Shown piece after piece: positions 1-8,026 of a DNA stretch of 64,000 bases (position 1 is its first letter; every line of letters starts with the position of its first letter). Under the pieces are notes generated by a model. That model searched no databases and had not been told where the DNA came from. It worked only from the letters and a program-made list of their open reading frames with translations. The stretch comes from Pseudoalteromonas haloplanktis ATCC 14393 (GTDB taxonomy: Bacteria > Pseudomonadota > Gammaproteobacteria > Enterobacterales > Alteromonadaceae). The position numbers and the translations under genes are program-made. The stretch is from NCBI RefSeq assembly GCF_000238355.1, contig NZ_AHCA01000001.1, positions 1 through 64,000 on the forward strand, given 5' to 3'.

Positions 1-1929
1 TTGTCATTTAACACCTCAATATTAGAACATTGTCCATTATTAAAGTGTCCGGCTCAATTAAACCAGTTCATAAGTCGAATGTTTGGTATCAGTGAAGCTT
101 CTCGAAAAATAAGGGGTGATGACTTTCATAGTCCATCGGTTATTGAGAAAAGAGCAGATGAACTTTCAATAGAGGCTTGGTTTACCTTTCCCGAAGTCGA
201 ATCTGAAGGTGACATGATCGCTGTTGCAGGAATATTTAACCAGTTATGTTTTAAGTCTTCAAACAATGAGATGATGCTTAGGCTGAGGCTTGAAGCAAAG
301 TTAACAGTTGACGATATCTCTCCTGAAGGTGTCGTAGATGAAACCGTCTACTATATACTGAGTGATAGTAATACTTACAATAGCGATAAACGTCGAGAGC
401 TGCGTAGATCTGATAGGAATAACATTCAGGTACATTACATTCCAGCAAGTAGAAACCCTTTCAAAGAAATTAGCTCATCTACCAAGATGCTATTGGGTCG
501 ATTGTTAAATGCAATTCAGTGGGACCAAAGTAAAAATGGTGAGCTTCAAAAGGCGCTGGAGCTTACTGAGAAAGCAAGTGAAGAGATTTCTAAGAACAGT
601 GCAATAAAACTTATTGAAAAGCAGCTACAAACTAGTTGGCGAGAAATGTACTCTGGTGACTATCTTAGCAGGGCGAAGGTTAACTTCTTGCCATTGCAGA
701 CTGATGAGCTTTTGAAAACGATCACTCTCTCTTTCGAGTCTGAAACAAATAACAGAAAGGCTACGATGGATAGGTTGAGTGATGGCCAACGCTCGCTATT
801 ACATATCTCCATAATTCAAGCAGTGCATGAGCTTGAGTCAAAAGCACTTCGAGAACAAGCTAACCGAGTTCATTTTGATTCTAAAAAGCTAAATACTCCA
901 ATTTTTACCCTTCTAGCGTTAGAGGAGCCAGAAAACCATCTAGCCCCTCACTTTTTGGGGAGAATAGTTAAATCTATGAGTTCTTTGGCCAAATCAACAA
1001 ATGCCCAAGTTTTAGTCACTACTCACTCCCCTAGTTTAGTAGGAAGAATCGAACCTACTCAAATTCGTTACTTTAGGTTGCATAAAGCAACTAGAAATAC
1101 AGTTGTCTCAAAAATACCCTTACCAGATAAGCAAGATGAGTTGTACAAATTTGTTGCTGGTGCAGTTAAGGCTTACCCTGAGATCTACTTTGCCCGTTTG
1201 GTTATTTTGGGGGAGGGTGAAAGTGAACAGGTAGTCATACCAAAATTGTTATCCAAATTCGGTATTGATATTGATGATAGCTTCGTGTCTGTTGCTCCTT
1301 TAGGTGGTAGGCATGTAAACCATTTTTGGAAGCTTTTAGATGGGTTAGGTATCCCATATGTTACACTTTTAGATATGGATTATGGTCGAAGTGGTGGCGG
1401 CTGGGGGCGTATAAAGTACGTCGTTGATCAAATGGTTAAGCTAGGAAAAAGTGAAACCATTACGAGTATTCCCGGTTGGGACACGCACAACCCTAACCCT
1501 ATGACTGATGAGCTATCCAACATACAAAATACTACTGCAGAGAGTTTATTGAATCAGCACGGTGTATTCTTTTCTACACCTCTAGATTTAGATTACTCAA
1601 TGCAACAATCTTATCCTAAGAATTATAATGAAAAACTGGCGGGTGAGAATGGTCCACAAGATAAAAAATGGGAATCGTTAAAAGCCGCTGTTTTAAAGGC
1701 CAAGTATTCAAAGGATATTGCTGATAATTATTATGATGAGATGAAAGATAAAGATACTTTCCTATGGTACAACTACAGGTTCCTCGGTAGTAAAGGCAAA
1801 CCAGTTTCACACATAAATGCTTTAGAACAGATTGATTTTAGTCTAGCTGAAAATATCGAACGAATCCCAAAAGGGATTAAGGAAATGATTAAGCATATAG
1901 AAAAAGAAATTTCTGAACTCTCGGAGTAA
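1..1929 (+). CDS. OLD-family ATPase/TOPRIM nuclease, GajA-like (5' end outside window)
   Basis: This is the nuclease half of a probable Gabija-type anti-phage pair. In that family an ABC-type ATPase fused to a TOPRIM nuclease cuts DNA when nucleotide levels fall. Visible features are an ABC signature LSDGQ near residue 259, Walker B LLALEEPENHL near 304, an H-loop TTHSP near 340, then a TOPRIM region with GEGESE near 404 and DMD near 458. The reading frame is open to the first base and no GxxGxGKS Walker A is visible. The DDFH segment near residue 40 normally follows Walker A closely, so the gene begins upstream and the TTG at base 1 is not its start. The helicase gene follows after 6 bp. OLD proteins also occur outside Gabija, so the assignment rests on the pairing. 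Confidence 0.8.
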   Translation: MSFNTSILEHCPLLKCPAQLNQFISRMFGISEASRKIRGDDFHSPSVIEKRADELSIEAWFTFPEVESEGDMIAVAGIFNQLCFKSSNNEMMLRLRLEAKLTVDDISPEGVVDETVYYILSDSNTYNSDKRRELRRSDRNNIQVHYIPASRNPFKEISSSTKMLLGRLLNAIQWDQSKNGELQKALELTEKASEEISKNSAIKLIEKQLQTSWREMYSGDYLSRAKVNFLPLQTDELLKTITLSFESETNNRKATMDRLSDGQRSLLHISIIQAVHELESKALREQANRVHFDSKKLNTPIFTLLALEEPENHLAPHFLGRIVKSMSSLAKSTNAQVLVTTHSPSLVGRIEPTQIRYFRLHKATRNTVVSKIPLPDKQDELYKFVAGAVKAYPEIYFARLVILGEGESEQVVIPKLLSKFGIDIDDSFVSVAPLGGRHVNHFWKLLDGLGIPYVTLLDMDYGRSGGGWGRIKYVVDQMVKLGKSETITSIPGWDTHNPNPMTDELSNIQNTTAESLLNQHGVFFSTPLDLDYSMQQSYPKNYNEKLAGENGPQDKKWESLKAAVLKAKYSKDIADNYYDEMKDKDTFLWYNYRFLGSKGKPVSHINALEQIDFSLAENIERIPKGIKEMIKHIEKEISELSE

Positions 1930-1935
1930 TATTTA

Positions 1936-3645
1936 ATGATTGATACTTCAATGTGGGAACCAAAGGACGGCCTAGAGTTTGATAAAAAATCTTTAGATAT
2001 AATTAAGTGTGAAAATAACATTGCAATTATGGCTGGACCTGGAGCAGGCAAGACTGAAATTCTTGCTCAAAAAGCTTGCTTCTTACTTGAAACAGAACTG
2101 TGTTCGTGGCCATATAATATTTTATCTATATCTAGGAAGCGAGAATCTGCTTCAAATATAAAAGATAGAGTATCTCTTAGATGTGGTAATGTTCTATCTG
2201 ATCGATTTTATTCGTTTACGATTGAAGCTTTTACAAAAAGCATCGTTGATAGGTTTATGCACATTTTACCTAAACACGAACAACCGAATGAAGATTACAA
2301 GTTAGTTTTTAATTCCAAACAAAGCAACTTCAAAGACAAGTTAACTTTTGACCAACTTACTATTATTGCTTTAAAAATTGTAAAGTCTTCTTCGACTTTA
2401 ATGTCATCGATCAGAGCGACATACAAGTTTGTTTTTATTGATGAATTTCAAGATTTAAATGGCCATCAATATGATTTTGTAAAGGAGCTTTTTTGTGAAT
2501 CACAAAGTGTTATCACGGTTGTAGGAGATACAAAGCAAGCGATAATGAAATTTGCCAACGCTTTGCCTGATGGATTTGTTAGGTTCGAGTCAGATTTTAA
2601 TGCCGACTTAAAGAGAATTTATACCAATTTTAGGACAACTCCAGAACTTAAACAGTTTATTGATTACACCGGTAATAATTGGTGGCCTATTGATTCTAAT
2701 AGTGTAATTTATAATACAGAAGGAATCCCATTGAACAAAAGAGATTACTCCTTACTTATATTTGATGACGAAGCTCATGAGGCTAAGCAGCTATCTTTGA
2801 AAATAAAGAAATGGATCGTCGAAGATAGAATAAAACCTGAAGAGATAGCTATTTTATTTAGAGCTAATACAAACAACACCTATAGTAAAAACCTAAATAT
2901 TGCCTTATTAGAGCAAAATATCTTAAGTGTAAACGAAAGCAATATCCAAGACTATATTTCCGAACCCTTAGGCAAAGTCCTAGTCTCATTGTTGTGTTTA
3001 TTGACCCGTCCTAGGGATGTGAAAGCGTGGGAGTGTCTTAGAGACTCTTATGTTTACTGCAGCTCTAGTAACTCTCGCCATAACGATTTTGTGCTAACAA
3101 CAATACTCAATAAAATAGGAAAAGCTAATTTCTACGGAGAGGGTGAAGCTAAATCATTCGATGAGCTATTTGATATAACTACCAAAATTATGAATGAGTT
3201 CTTCGATGAGAACCTCAAGAAAAATTGGGTGCAATATCAACAAGGTACACTAATGAAAGAGACTTTTCATGGTGTGTTAGAAGAGCTAAAAGAAGCAAAA
3301 AAAATAAGTTGTTCGTGGGCAAGTGCCGTTGATCTTATTTCTGGAGTCGGAGCCGTTCGAATGATGACAATTCACAAAAGTAAAGGATTAGAATTTGAGG
3401 CAGTAATATTACTAGGACTGGAAGATTACTCATACTTTAGATTTGGTATGAATCAAAAGAAGTTGGACGAGGAGCGTTCTACTGTGTTTGTTGGATTGTC
3501 TAGAGCTAAGTCAAAACTATTGATATCGAGTGCTATTCACCGACAGCATTCTGGGCCTTCTTCATACGCACACGTAAATAGTATCATAAGTGATCTAGCT
3601 AAATTCGGCATGAATAAATTACGTGTTAATAAGATAGATATTTAG
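1936..3645 (+). CDS. UvrD/Rep-like superfamily 1 helicase, GajB-like
   Basis: This is an SF1A helicase of 569 residues. It has Walker A GPGAGKTE near residue 34, a Walker B variant IDEFQD near 168, a GDTKQAIMKFA segment corresponding to motif III, motif V TIHKSKGLEFE near 478 and motif VI VGLSRAKSKL near 515. Its size and its place directly behind an OLD nuclease match GajB of Gabija systems, which is thought to sense DNA ends or unwinding and to activate the nuclease. A GGAG ribosome-binding site lies inside the end of the upstream gene, 9 bp before the ATG, so the two are very likely co-transcribed. Base composition is AT-rich, as is usual for defence genes. A general-repair helicase is less likely given the partner. 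Confidence 0.8.
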   Translation: MIDTSMWEPKDGLEFDKKSLDIIKCENNIAIMAGPGAGKTEILAQKACFLLETELCSWPYNILSISRKRESASNIKDRVSLRCGNVLSDRFYSFTIEAFTKSIVDRFMHILPKHEQPNEDYKLVFNSKQSNFKDKLTFDQLTIIALKIVKSSSTLMSSIRATYKFVFIDEFQDLNGHQYDFVKELFCESQSVITVVGDTKQAIMKFANALPDGFVRFESDFNADLKRIYTNFRTTPELKQFIDYTGNNWWPIDSNSVIYNTEGIPLNKRDYSLLIFDDEAHEAKQLSLKIKKWIVEDRIKPEEIAILFRANTNNTYSKNLNIALLEQNILSVNESNIQDYISEPLGKVLVSLLCLLTRPRDVKAWECLRDSYVYCSSSNSRHNDFVLTTILNKIGKANFYGEGEAKSFDELFDITTKIMNEFFDENLKKNWVQYQQGTLMKETFHGVLEELKEAKKISCSWASAVDLISGVGAVRMMTIHKSKGLEFEAVILLGLEDYSYFRFGMNQKKLDEERSTVFVGLSRAKSKLLISSAIHRQHSGPSSYAHVNSIISDLAKFGMNKLRVNKIDI

Positions 3646-3797
3646 AATATAAGATGTTTAGTCGCGAACCAAGCTTCATTTGCCAGTCAGTGCTTAAAAT
3701 GATCCTTATGAGGCCCGTTTAAAATCCCTGCCCTCATATATTTCCATAAATTCTCATTATGATAAATATCTAACTATCTTACTCTTATTTTGCGACG

Positions 3798-3851
3798 TAA
3801 CTCGTTTTGGGGCAGAAACGAGTTACGCCAGAAGGTCTGATTTTGGCACAG
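3798..3851 (+). repeat. 54-bp flanking direct repeat, left copy
   Basis: This segment aligns over its whole length with 7538-7590, at roughly 75-80% identity by eye. The best shared core is TTTGGGGCA, one variable base, then AAACGAGTTA; both copies end in TTTTGGCACA. The left copy contains a perfect 11-bp inverted repeat (GTAACTCGTTT with AAACGAGTTAC around TGGGGCAG). Its right edge runs into the terminal repeat of the neighbouring IS1182-like element. The two copies are in the same orientation and bracket the intron debris and retron. Confidence 0.6.
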
Positions 3852-4097
3852 ATTGTGTGAAAACTGACCGTATTATCTTCACTGACGTAATCTTCCAACG
3901 ATTCTGGAAATAACGTTGATTGGTCACGACTTTCACCGCTTATAAACTTTGACATATTGCCTCAACCCTCGACTGAATCAATAGTCTTATTATATAAATA
4001 TCAGTATATTAAGTGAACTAAATGTATAGATTAATCGATCATAAGCAGCAGATACTTAGACCAAAAGGTGATCAGAGTTTTCACACAGTCTGTGCCA
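3844..4097 (-). mobile_element. Internally deleted IS1182-like element (MITE-like)
   Basis: Inverted repeats GGCACAGAYTGTGTGAAAAC mark both ends (3845 onwards, and its complement ending at 4096), differing at one base. On the minus strand an ATG at 3955 opens a reading frame starting MSKFISGESRDQSTLFPESL, which I recognise as the usual N-terminus of IS1182-family transposases. After about 29 codons it runs straight into the other terminal repeat, so the rest of the transposase has been lost. What remains is about 254 bp with both ends, a form that an intact relative could mobilise. No clear target duplication is visible. Confidence 0.7.
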
Positions 4098-4249
4098 TGA
4101 GCGGACAGTCAGTAGTTATAATGTCTGAAGTCAAGATTTGTCCCTTGGCTTTTGACTTTGATTTTTATACCTAACGGTGGATTTAGAGTATTGGATCCGC
4201 CGTAGGATAAGAATGTGCTACTGACGGCAATGACGCTTTTTATAAAGGT

Positions 4250-4448
4250 ATAGCACGCACTAAAGTACGCAGTTTAATGAAATTGGGTTTTAGCGAACGA
4301 CTTGCCATAGCCTGCGGTATCAACCGCAAGGGCCCTTGTAGAGGCTCAAAAAAAAGGAATTAACATTGCGCTAGATAATGACTATTTAGCGTCACAAGGT
4401 TTAGTGTCATTGAGAGATATTTGGATCAATATTCATTACGGGAGATGA
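4250..4448 (+). pseudogene. 3' remnant of a group II intron reverse transcriptase/maturase
   Basis: Frame-by-frame reading gives KVRSLMKLGFSERLAIACG, then NRKGP, then, one frame over, GINIALDNDYLASQGLVSLR followed by a short tail to a TGA at 4446-4448. This resembles the extreme C-terminus of LtrA-type maturases, which end in a GLVSL-containing tail. The frame break sits at a run of eight A bases (4348-4355), consistent with a one-base slip. Everything upstream, including the catalytic reverse transcriptase domain, is missing. The structured intron end follows immediately. The gene is dead. Confidence 0.65.
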
Positions 4449-4525
4449 AGCGCCCATTGCGGACCCGCATGATGGGTGGTGTGGGGGCTGGAGGTTAGAG
4501 ACCTCCGGCTACCCGATTATGTGCT
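4449..4525 (+). ncRNA. Group II intron 3' end (domain V/VI-like structured RNA remnant)
   Basis: Directly after the maturase relic the sequence folds into nested stems: GCCCAT pairs with ATGGGT around an inner TGCGG/CCGCA stem (4452-4477), and GGAGGT pairs with ACCTCC (4490-4506). The arrangement and wording (a TGCGGACCCGCA core, then GGTGGTGTGGG) match the 3' ends of bacterial group II introns from memory. The 5' part of the intron is not present, so it cannot splice on its own. Confidence 0.55.
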
Positions 4526-4730
4526 GGCTTAAAAAGGTAATTAACATAAATAATATTAATACATTGATATTTATATATTTAATTAGAATTTAAGTGATTT
4601 GTGTAAAGTTAAATGGAATTATTACACATTTACCATGTTAATTTTCAGCCCTTTCTTTACAAAAGTAAACTGTCTAGTGAAAACTGGGAAGTCCAGTCAC
4701 ACCATAGTTATAGATTACTTAAACTAACTT
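4526..4730. other. AT-rich spacer without a recognisable gene
   Basis: This stretch lies between the group II intron remnant and the end of the minus-strand reverse transcriptase gene. I see no open frame with a start site and no clear terminator. It is the downstream region of the retron operon. Confidence 0.5.
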
Positions 4731-5879
4731 TTAACCTATAAAGCCTTGCCGCTGTTTAGCAGTATCAAGTTTATTTTTAAGCCCTACGGCATATCCATAC
4801 TCGACTAATTTCGCATGGTTAACCAATCCCAACACGTGCTCTAGCATACCTAAAACTGAATCAAATTTTTTGTGCTTTGCGTGAGCAATAGCACCAAACT
4901 TTTCTACTCCTCGAATATGTGATTCCAGCCTCTTTTTGTAGGCTTTAGTTAGCTTAGGTTCATCATGATCAACATTAAAACCAAGTACTACTTTTCTAAC
5001 TCCGGGAGGAATAATTTTTGTTTTTAATTTTTTGGTGGCGTAGCCATTGGCACGTAAAACACTTGAGCAATAGCTTACCACTTGTTGAGCACTTTCCCTG
5101 TTAAAGCTTTTTTCATGAGATGAAAAGCAAATATCATCAGCATAACGAGTATATATAAGGTTATTTTTTTCAGAAAAAAACTGAAACTCTTCATCTATAC
5201 CTTTAAAAACCAAGTTTGAGATACTTGGGCTTGTTGGCGCTCCTTGAGGCAATCTGCCAAAGTACTTCACATTGCGACGTGAATAAGGCAATTCATCTGA
5301 ACTAGTATTATAGTTTACCCACTTTGCAGCCATTTTTTTATTGATACGTAACGGCTCAATTGTACTAACTCTTGCTAACTCAAATGATAATAATGGATTA
5401 TAGCCAAGCTCTCTAAACAATTTATAAACTGCAATTTCAGATACAGAATCAAAAAAGTTTTCTATATCCAATTTAATTATCCACTTAGAACCGCAATGCT
5501 CTTTTGCCGCATTATAAATAGAAGCTTCAGCATGATACGAAAAGCAACGCCAATGTGGCTTAACATTTGATAATACATACCTATTAATCCAGCGCTGAAC
5601 GTCTTTTAATTCGTCTTCAGGTGCCGATATGTATCGACTACCACCACTTCTCTTTGCAATAGGATAAACATCATAACAGTCTATCTCTCTTTTTATTACA
5701 CGTCGGAGATAATGGTAATTTACGCCCGAGAAATGACAAAGGTGACCTAAACTATGAATATAAGTCTGAAAATTACGTTTTTGTGGAAGTGAGGAATTAT
5801 AAATAGCTAGAAGATTTTCTTTTTCTATCCCTTTTTCAATTCCCTTCTTCAAATATATATGAGCCGGTCCAATTGCCAT
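4731..5879 (-). CDS. Retron-type reverse transcriptase
   Basis: This 382-residue protein has the compact reverse transcriptase fold of retrons. It shows an NAAKEH segment near residue 123 (close to the retron NAxxH motif), LDIENFF near 137 with a catalytic aspartate, QGAPTSP near 212, the catalytic YADD near 246 and a VLG near 298 where retrons usually have VTG. There is no maturase, endonuclease or integrase domain, which argues against a group II intron enzyme. The ATG at 5879 has AAGG 7-8 bases upstream. The gap upstream is rich in inverted repeats, as expected for the msr-msd template RNA, and a phosphoribosyltransferase-like gene precedes that gap. In retrons the enzyme makes a branched RNA-DNA molecule that holds an effector inactive until phage attack. 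Confidence 0.88.
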   Translation of the reverse strand: MAIGPAHIYLKKGIEKGIEKENLLAIYNSSLPQKRNFQTYIHSLGHLCHFSGVNYHYLRRVIKREIDCYDVYPIAKRSGGSRYISAPEDELKDVQRWINRYVLSNVKPHWRCFSYHAEASIYNAAKEHCGSKWIIKLDIENFFDSVSEIAVYKLFRELGYNPLLSFELARVSTIEPLRINKKMAAKWVNYNTSSDELPYSRRNVKYFGRLPQGAPTSPSISNLVFKGIDEEFQFFSEKNNLIYTRYADDICFSSHEKSFNRESAQQVVSYCSSVLRANGYATKKLKTKIIPPGVRKVVLGFNVDHDEPKLTKAYKKRLESHIRGVEKFGAIAHAKHKKFDSVLGMLEHVLGLVNHAKLVEYGYAVGLKNKLDTAKQRQGFIG

Positions 5880-5889
5880 AAAACTACCT

Positions 5890-6116
5890 TTGATGCTTGC
5901 ATTTTACTGCTAAAGCAAATGACCAAGGCTACGACCGAAATTGCTTTAGCAGTAAAACGCGAATTAAAGCGAGGCCTTTTCCATTACTTTAAATTAACCT
6001 TAAAGCAAAACTGTATTACAAAGCGAACTTTGGAATACAGTTCATTTAACAAAAAGTTAAATGAGAACACTACAGGTTTCCCTGTAATGCACCATACGTA
6101 AGCCGCATGGTTAACA
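5890..6116 (-). ncRNA. Candidate retron msr-msd RNA
   Basis: The gap between effector and reverse transcriptase contains five stem-loops. In minus-strand order they are: ACCAT/ATGGT (6111-6091), a 6-bp stem (6086-6071, tetraloop), an 8-bp stem with a five-base loop (6063-6043), a two-part stem AACTGTATT/AATACAGTT enclosing CAAAG/CTTTG (6042-6009), and a perfect 17-bp stem TTTTACTGCTAAAGCAA (5957-5941 with 5918-5902) around a 22-base loop. Several short stems followed by one long stem next to the enzyme gene is the msr-then-msd layout. I could not identify the a1/a2 pairing ends or the branching guanosine, so the exact boundaries are uncertain. Confidence 0.7.
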
Positions 6117-7349
6117 CTAGTCTTCATGCCTCATGGCCCGACTCATACCGTTAGGGTAATAGTTATCTTCATTGTTAGCAATGATTTTTAACTTGTTAAT
6201 TTTATTTATAAATCTTAGTTCTTTTTTACCATTTTCTGTTAGAGCCAAGTGTGCTCTATCTTCACGCAACCAGCCGAAATTTATACATCTATCTTTACAC
6301 AAATTTAATTGAGCACCCGTTCCTGAAAATTGTTCATTTAATGAAATAACACTAATTTCTGGGTTTAATCGAACAATTTGAAGCAGTTCCATTAATAAGT
6401 ATTTTATTGAAGTGACAGGCTTTACTGCTGATAACTCGGCTTTTAACGTTTCTACCAGTGCTCGCCTTGGAAATAAAGCTTTCCAAACCTTTACTTTGCT
6501 TCTTAAGCTAGTATCTTTTGCCTTTAATTTAGCTTTATTTCGATACAGAATTGCGGGTAAGTTATTTGGCGCTGAATGAGCGAAAACAACCCTAACAGGG
6601 TTACTTCCATATCCTATTGGCAACTTTTCTCCTTTATCTGCATATCTTTTACACAAACTTATAAGGTCTAGATCACTCATATTTAGCATAGGGCACTGGT
6701 TTAGTACGTGTAATGTTGAATTACGATATTGATTGCACCACTTATTTATCAGTTTTTCGCCTTTTTCAGATGCCATATAACTGACAATATGTATTTCAAT
6801 TTGCTTTCCAGACAACCAACTCTTTATAGTTGGATGCTGATAAATTGATTCGAGAAATTCTTTAGTTCTATTTCCAGAACCAATTAAATCATCGACAAGA
6901 ATAAGTGCATCGACCCGCTCTGCTCGTAGGTTATTTAAAGTCGGGTTTAAACCATTACCTTCAGGTGAAATAACTTTACCTCTATTCCTCCGACCTAACT
7001 GAGTAATTAAATTTGATACAAATGCTTCACTACCTAAAGGAATATTATTTGGTTGAACAACTGGTATTGCATCATCATCATCGAGTGGAAAATAGCTTTC
7101 TGTCTGTTGCTGTGCCTCTTCCAGCCCGTCAGTTTCATCCTCCTGCACCTGTATTAATTCTCTCACAGGAAAAATGGCTACTTTATTATAACCTTCAATT
7201 AGCTCATTAATACGAACCCCTAAAGTATTTATAACATCATCTGTGGTGATATAAACAAGTTGATCCAAAAGGTTTTCTGCTATTTTCCTATCAATAGGAA
7301 GAAACTGTTCTAACCAACTTTGAGCGCTTGGAATTGCCGATATTTTCAC
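6117..7349 (-). CDS. Retron-associated phosphoribosyltransferase-like protein (putative effector)
   Basis: This 410-residue protein carries a PRPP-binding-type loop ALILVDDLIGSGNRT near residues 148-162, the hallmark of type I phosphoribosyltransferases. The C-terminal part (about 320-410) looks like a winged-helix region. An acidic stretch with four consecutive aspartates lies near residue 90. The gene starts with GTG (GGAG about 10 bases upstream) and ends just before the hairpin-rich RNA and the reverse transcriptase, in the same direction. Known retron classes include ones whose effector combines a winged helix with a phosphoribosyltransferase fold (type III in the Mestre scheme, as I recall). 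By analogy it would be the toxic arm released when the msDNA is damaged; its substrate cannot be read from the sequence. Confidence 0.72.
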   Translation of the reverse strand: MKISAIPSAQSWLEQFLPIDRKIAENLLDQLVYITTDDVINTLGVRINELIEGYNKVAIFPVRELIQVQEDETDGLEEAQQQTESYFPLDDDDAIPVVQPNNIPLGSEAFVSNLITQLGRRNRGKVISPEGNGLNPTLNNLRAERVDALILVDDLIGSGNRTKEFLESIYQHPTIKSWLSGKQIEIHIVSYMASEKGEKLINKWCNQYRNSTLHVLNQCPMLNMSDLDLISLCKRYADKGEKLPIGYGSNPVRVVFAHSAPNNLPAILYRNKAKLKAKDTSLRSKVKVWKALFPRRALVETLKAELSAVKPVTSIKYLLMELLQIVRLNPEISVISLNEQFSGTGAQLNLCKDRCINFGWLREDRAHLALTENGKKELRFINKINKLKIIANNEDNYYPNGMSRAMRHED

Positions 7350-8026
7350 TCTAATGATACTCCATTAAATACCAAATTCATTGTCACTACAGATATACCA
7401 CTTAAACAGATACTTTTCTTGACCGAATCATATGCTCTCGAAGGTAATAAGCCCTCGCAGAACCAGTCTTTACAATTCCATTAAGTAACTCCAGACATGA
7501 GTTATGGACTTCCCATAGTTTGCTAGACGGTACCCGCTAACTTACTTTGGGGCATAAACGAGTTAGTACCATAGTCCGGTTTTGGCACATAAACGCCCCC
7601 CCCAACATCGTCTCTTTAGTTATTGCCATTTGCCTTTTCAGCAAACTTTTTAGATACTAGTCAGGTACTACTACATTTTACGAATTCGTAGCACAAATCG
7701 TAGCACAACATTGTAACAGACTGTTTTAAAAGACTTTGGGTGGAGACTAATTAACTATCACAGTTAATGCATTTACTATTTATGAGTAAAGCCACTCTCT
7801 AACCTCATTAATTAGAGCTAGTACTTCTAGCACAAAATTACAGCCGCGAATTATGCCTATTCTCCTATGTTGTTTTGTTGATCTCAATCAATAAAAATCG
7901 CCGCAAGGCCTTAAGTTTAAACAGCATAAAATGTTCATTATTCATTGTAAAACCGCCATAAAAACATATAAATAAATCTCAATCTGCTGGTATACTGTTC
8001 TTAATCACAGGAGGTATTATTTTAGT
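7350..8026. other. Intergenic region between retron operon and fructan regulator
   Basis: It holds the promoter side of the retron operon, the right copy of the 54-bp repeat, a run of eight C bases (7596-7603), and two copies of TCGTAGCACAA about 12 bp apart (from about 7685). A one-mismatch version of the fructan operator (ACAACATTGT, 7705-7714) is also here. The regulator gene at 8027 has a strong ribosome-binding site, AGGAGG, near 8010. I see no further gene. Confidence 0.5.
7538..7590 (+). repeat. 54-bp flanking direct repeat, right copy
   Basis: This is the partner of 3798-3851 and lies about 190 bp upstream of the retron effector start. It keeps the core TTTGGGGCATAAACGAGTTA and ends in TTTTGGCACATAAACG, so this copy also contains a short internal direct repeat (GGCATAAACG and GGCACATAAACG). 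Its left arm no longer pairs perfectly with its right arm. Confidence 0.6.

Noticed and set aside
1..3. TTG at the first base as the start of the OLD nuclease
   Set aside because: The Walker A that should come just before the DDFH segment is missing, so the gene starts outside the window.
3646..4730. CRISPR array in the repeat-rich region after the helicase
   Set aside because: The repeats are IS ends and imperfect 54-bp copies, with no regular repeat-spacer pattern and no cas genes.
5859..6101. 80-residue open frame on the plus strand across the retron RNA region
   Set aside because: It lies opposite the stem-loops of the msr-msd candidate, overlaps the RT start and has no ribosome-binding site; the structure explains the region better.
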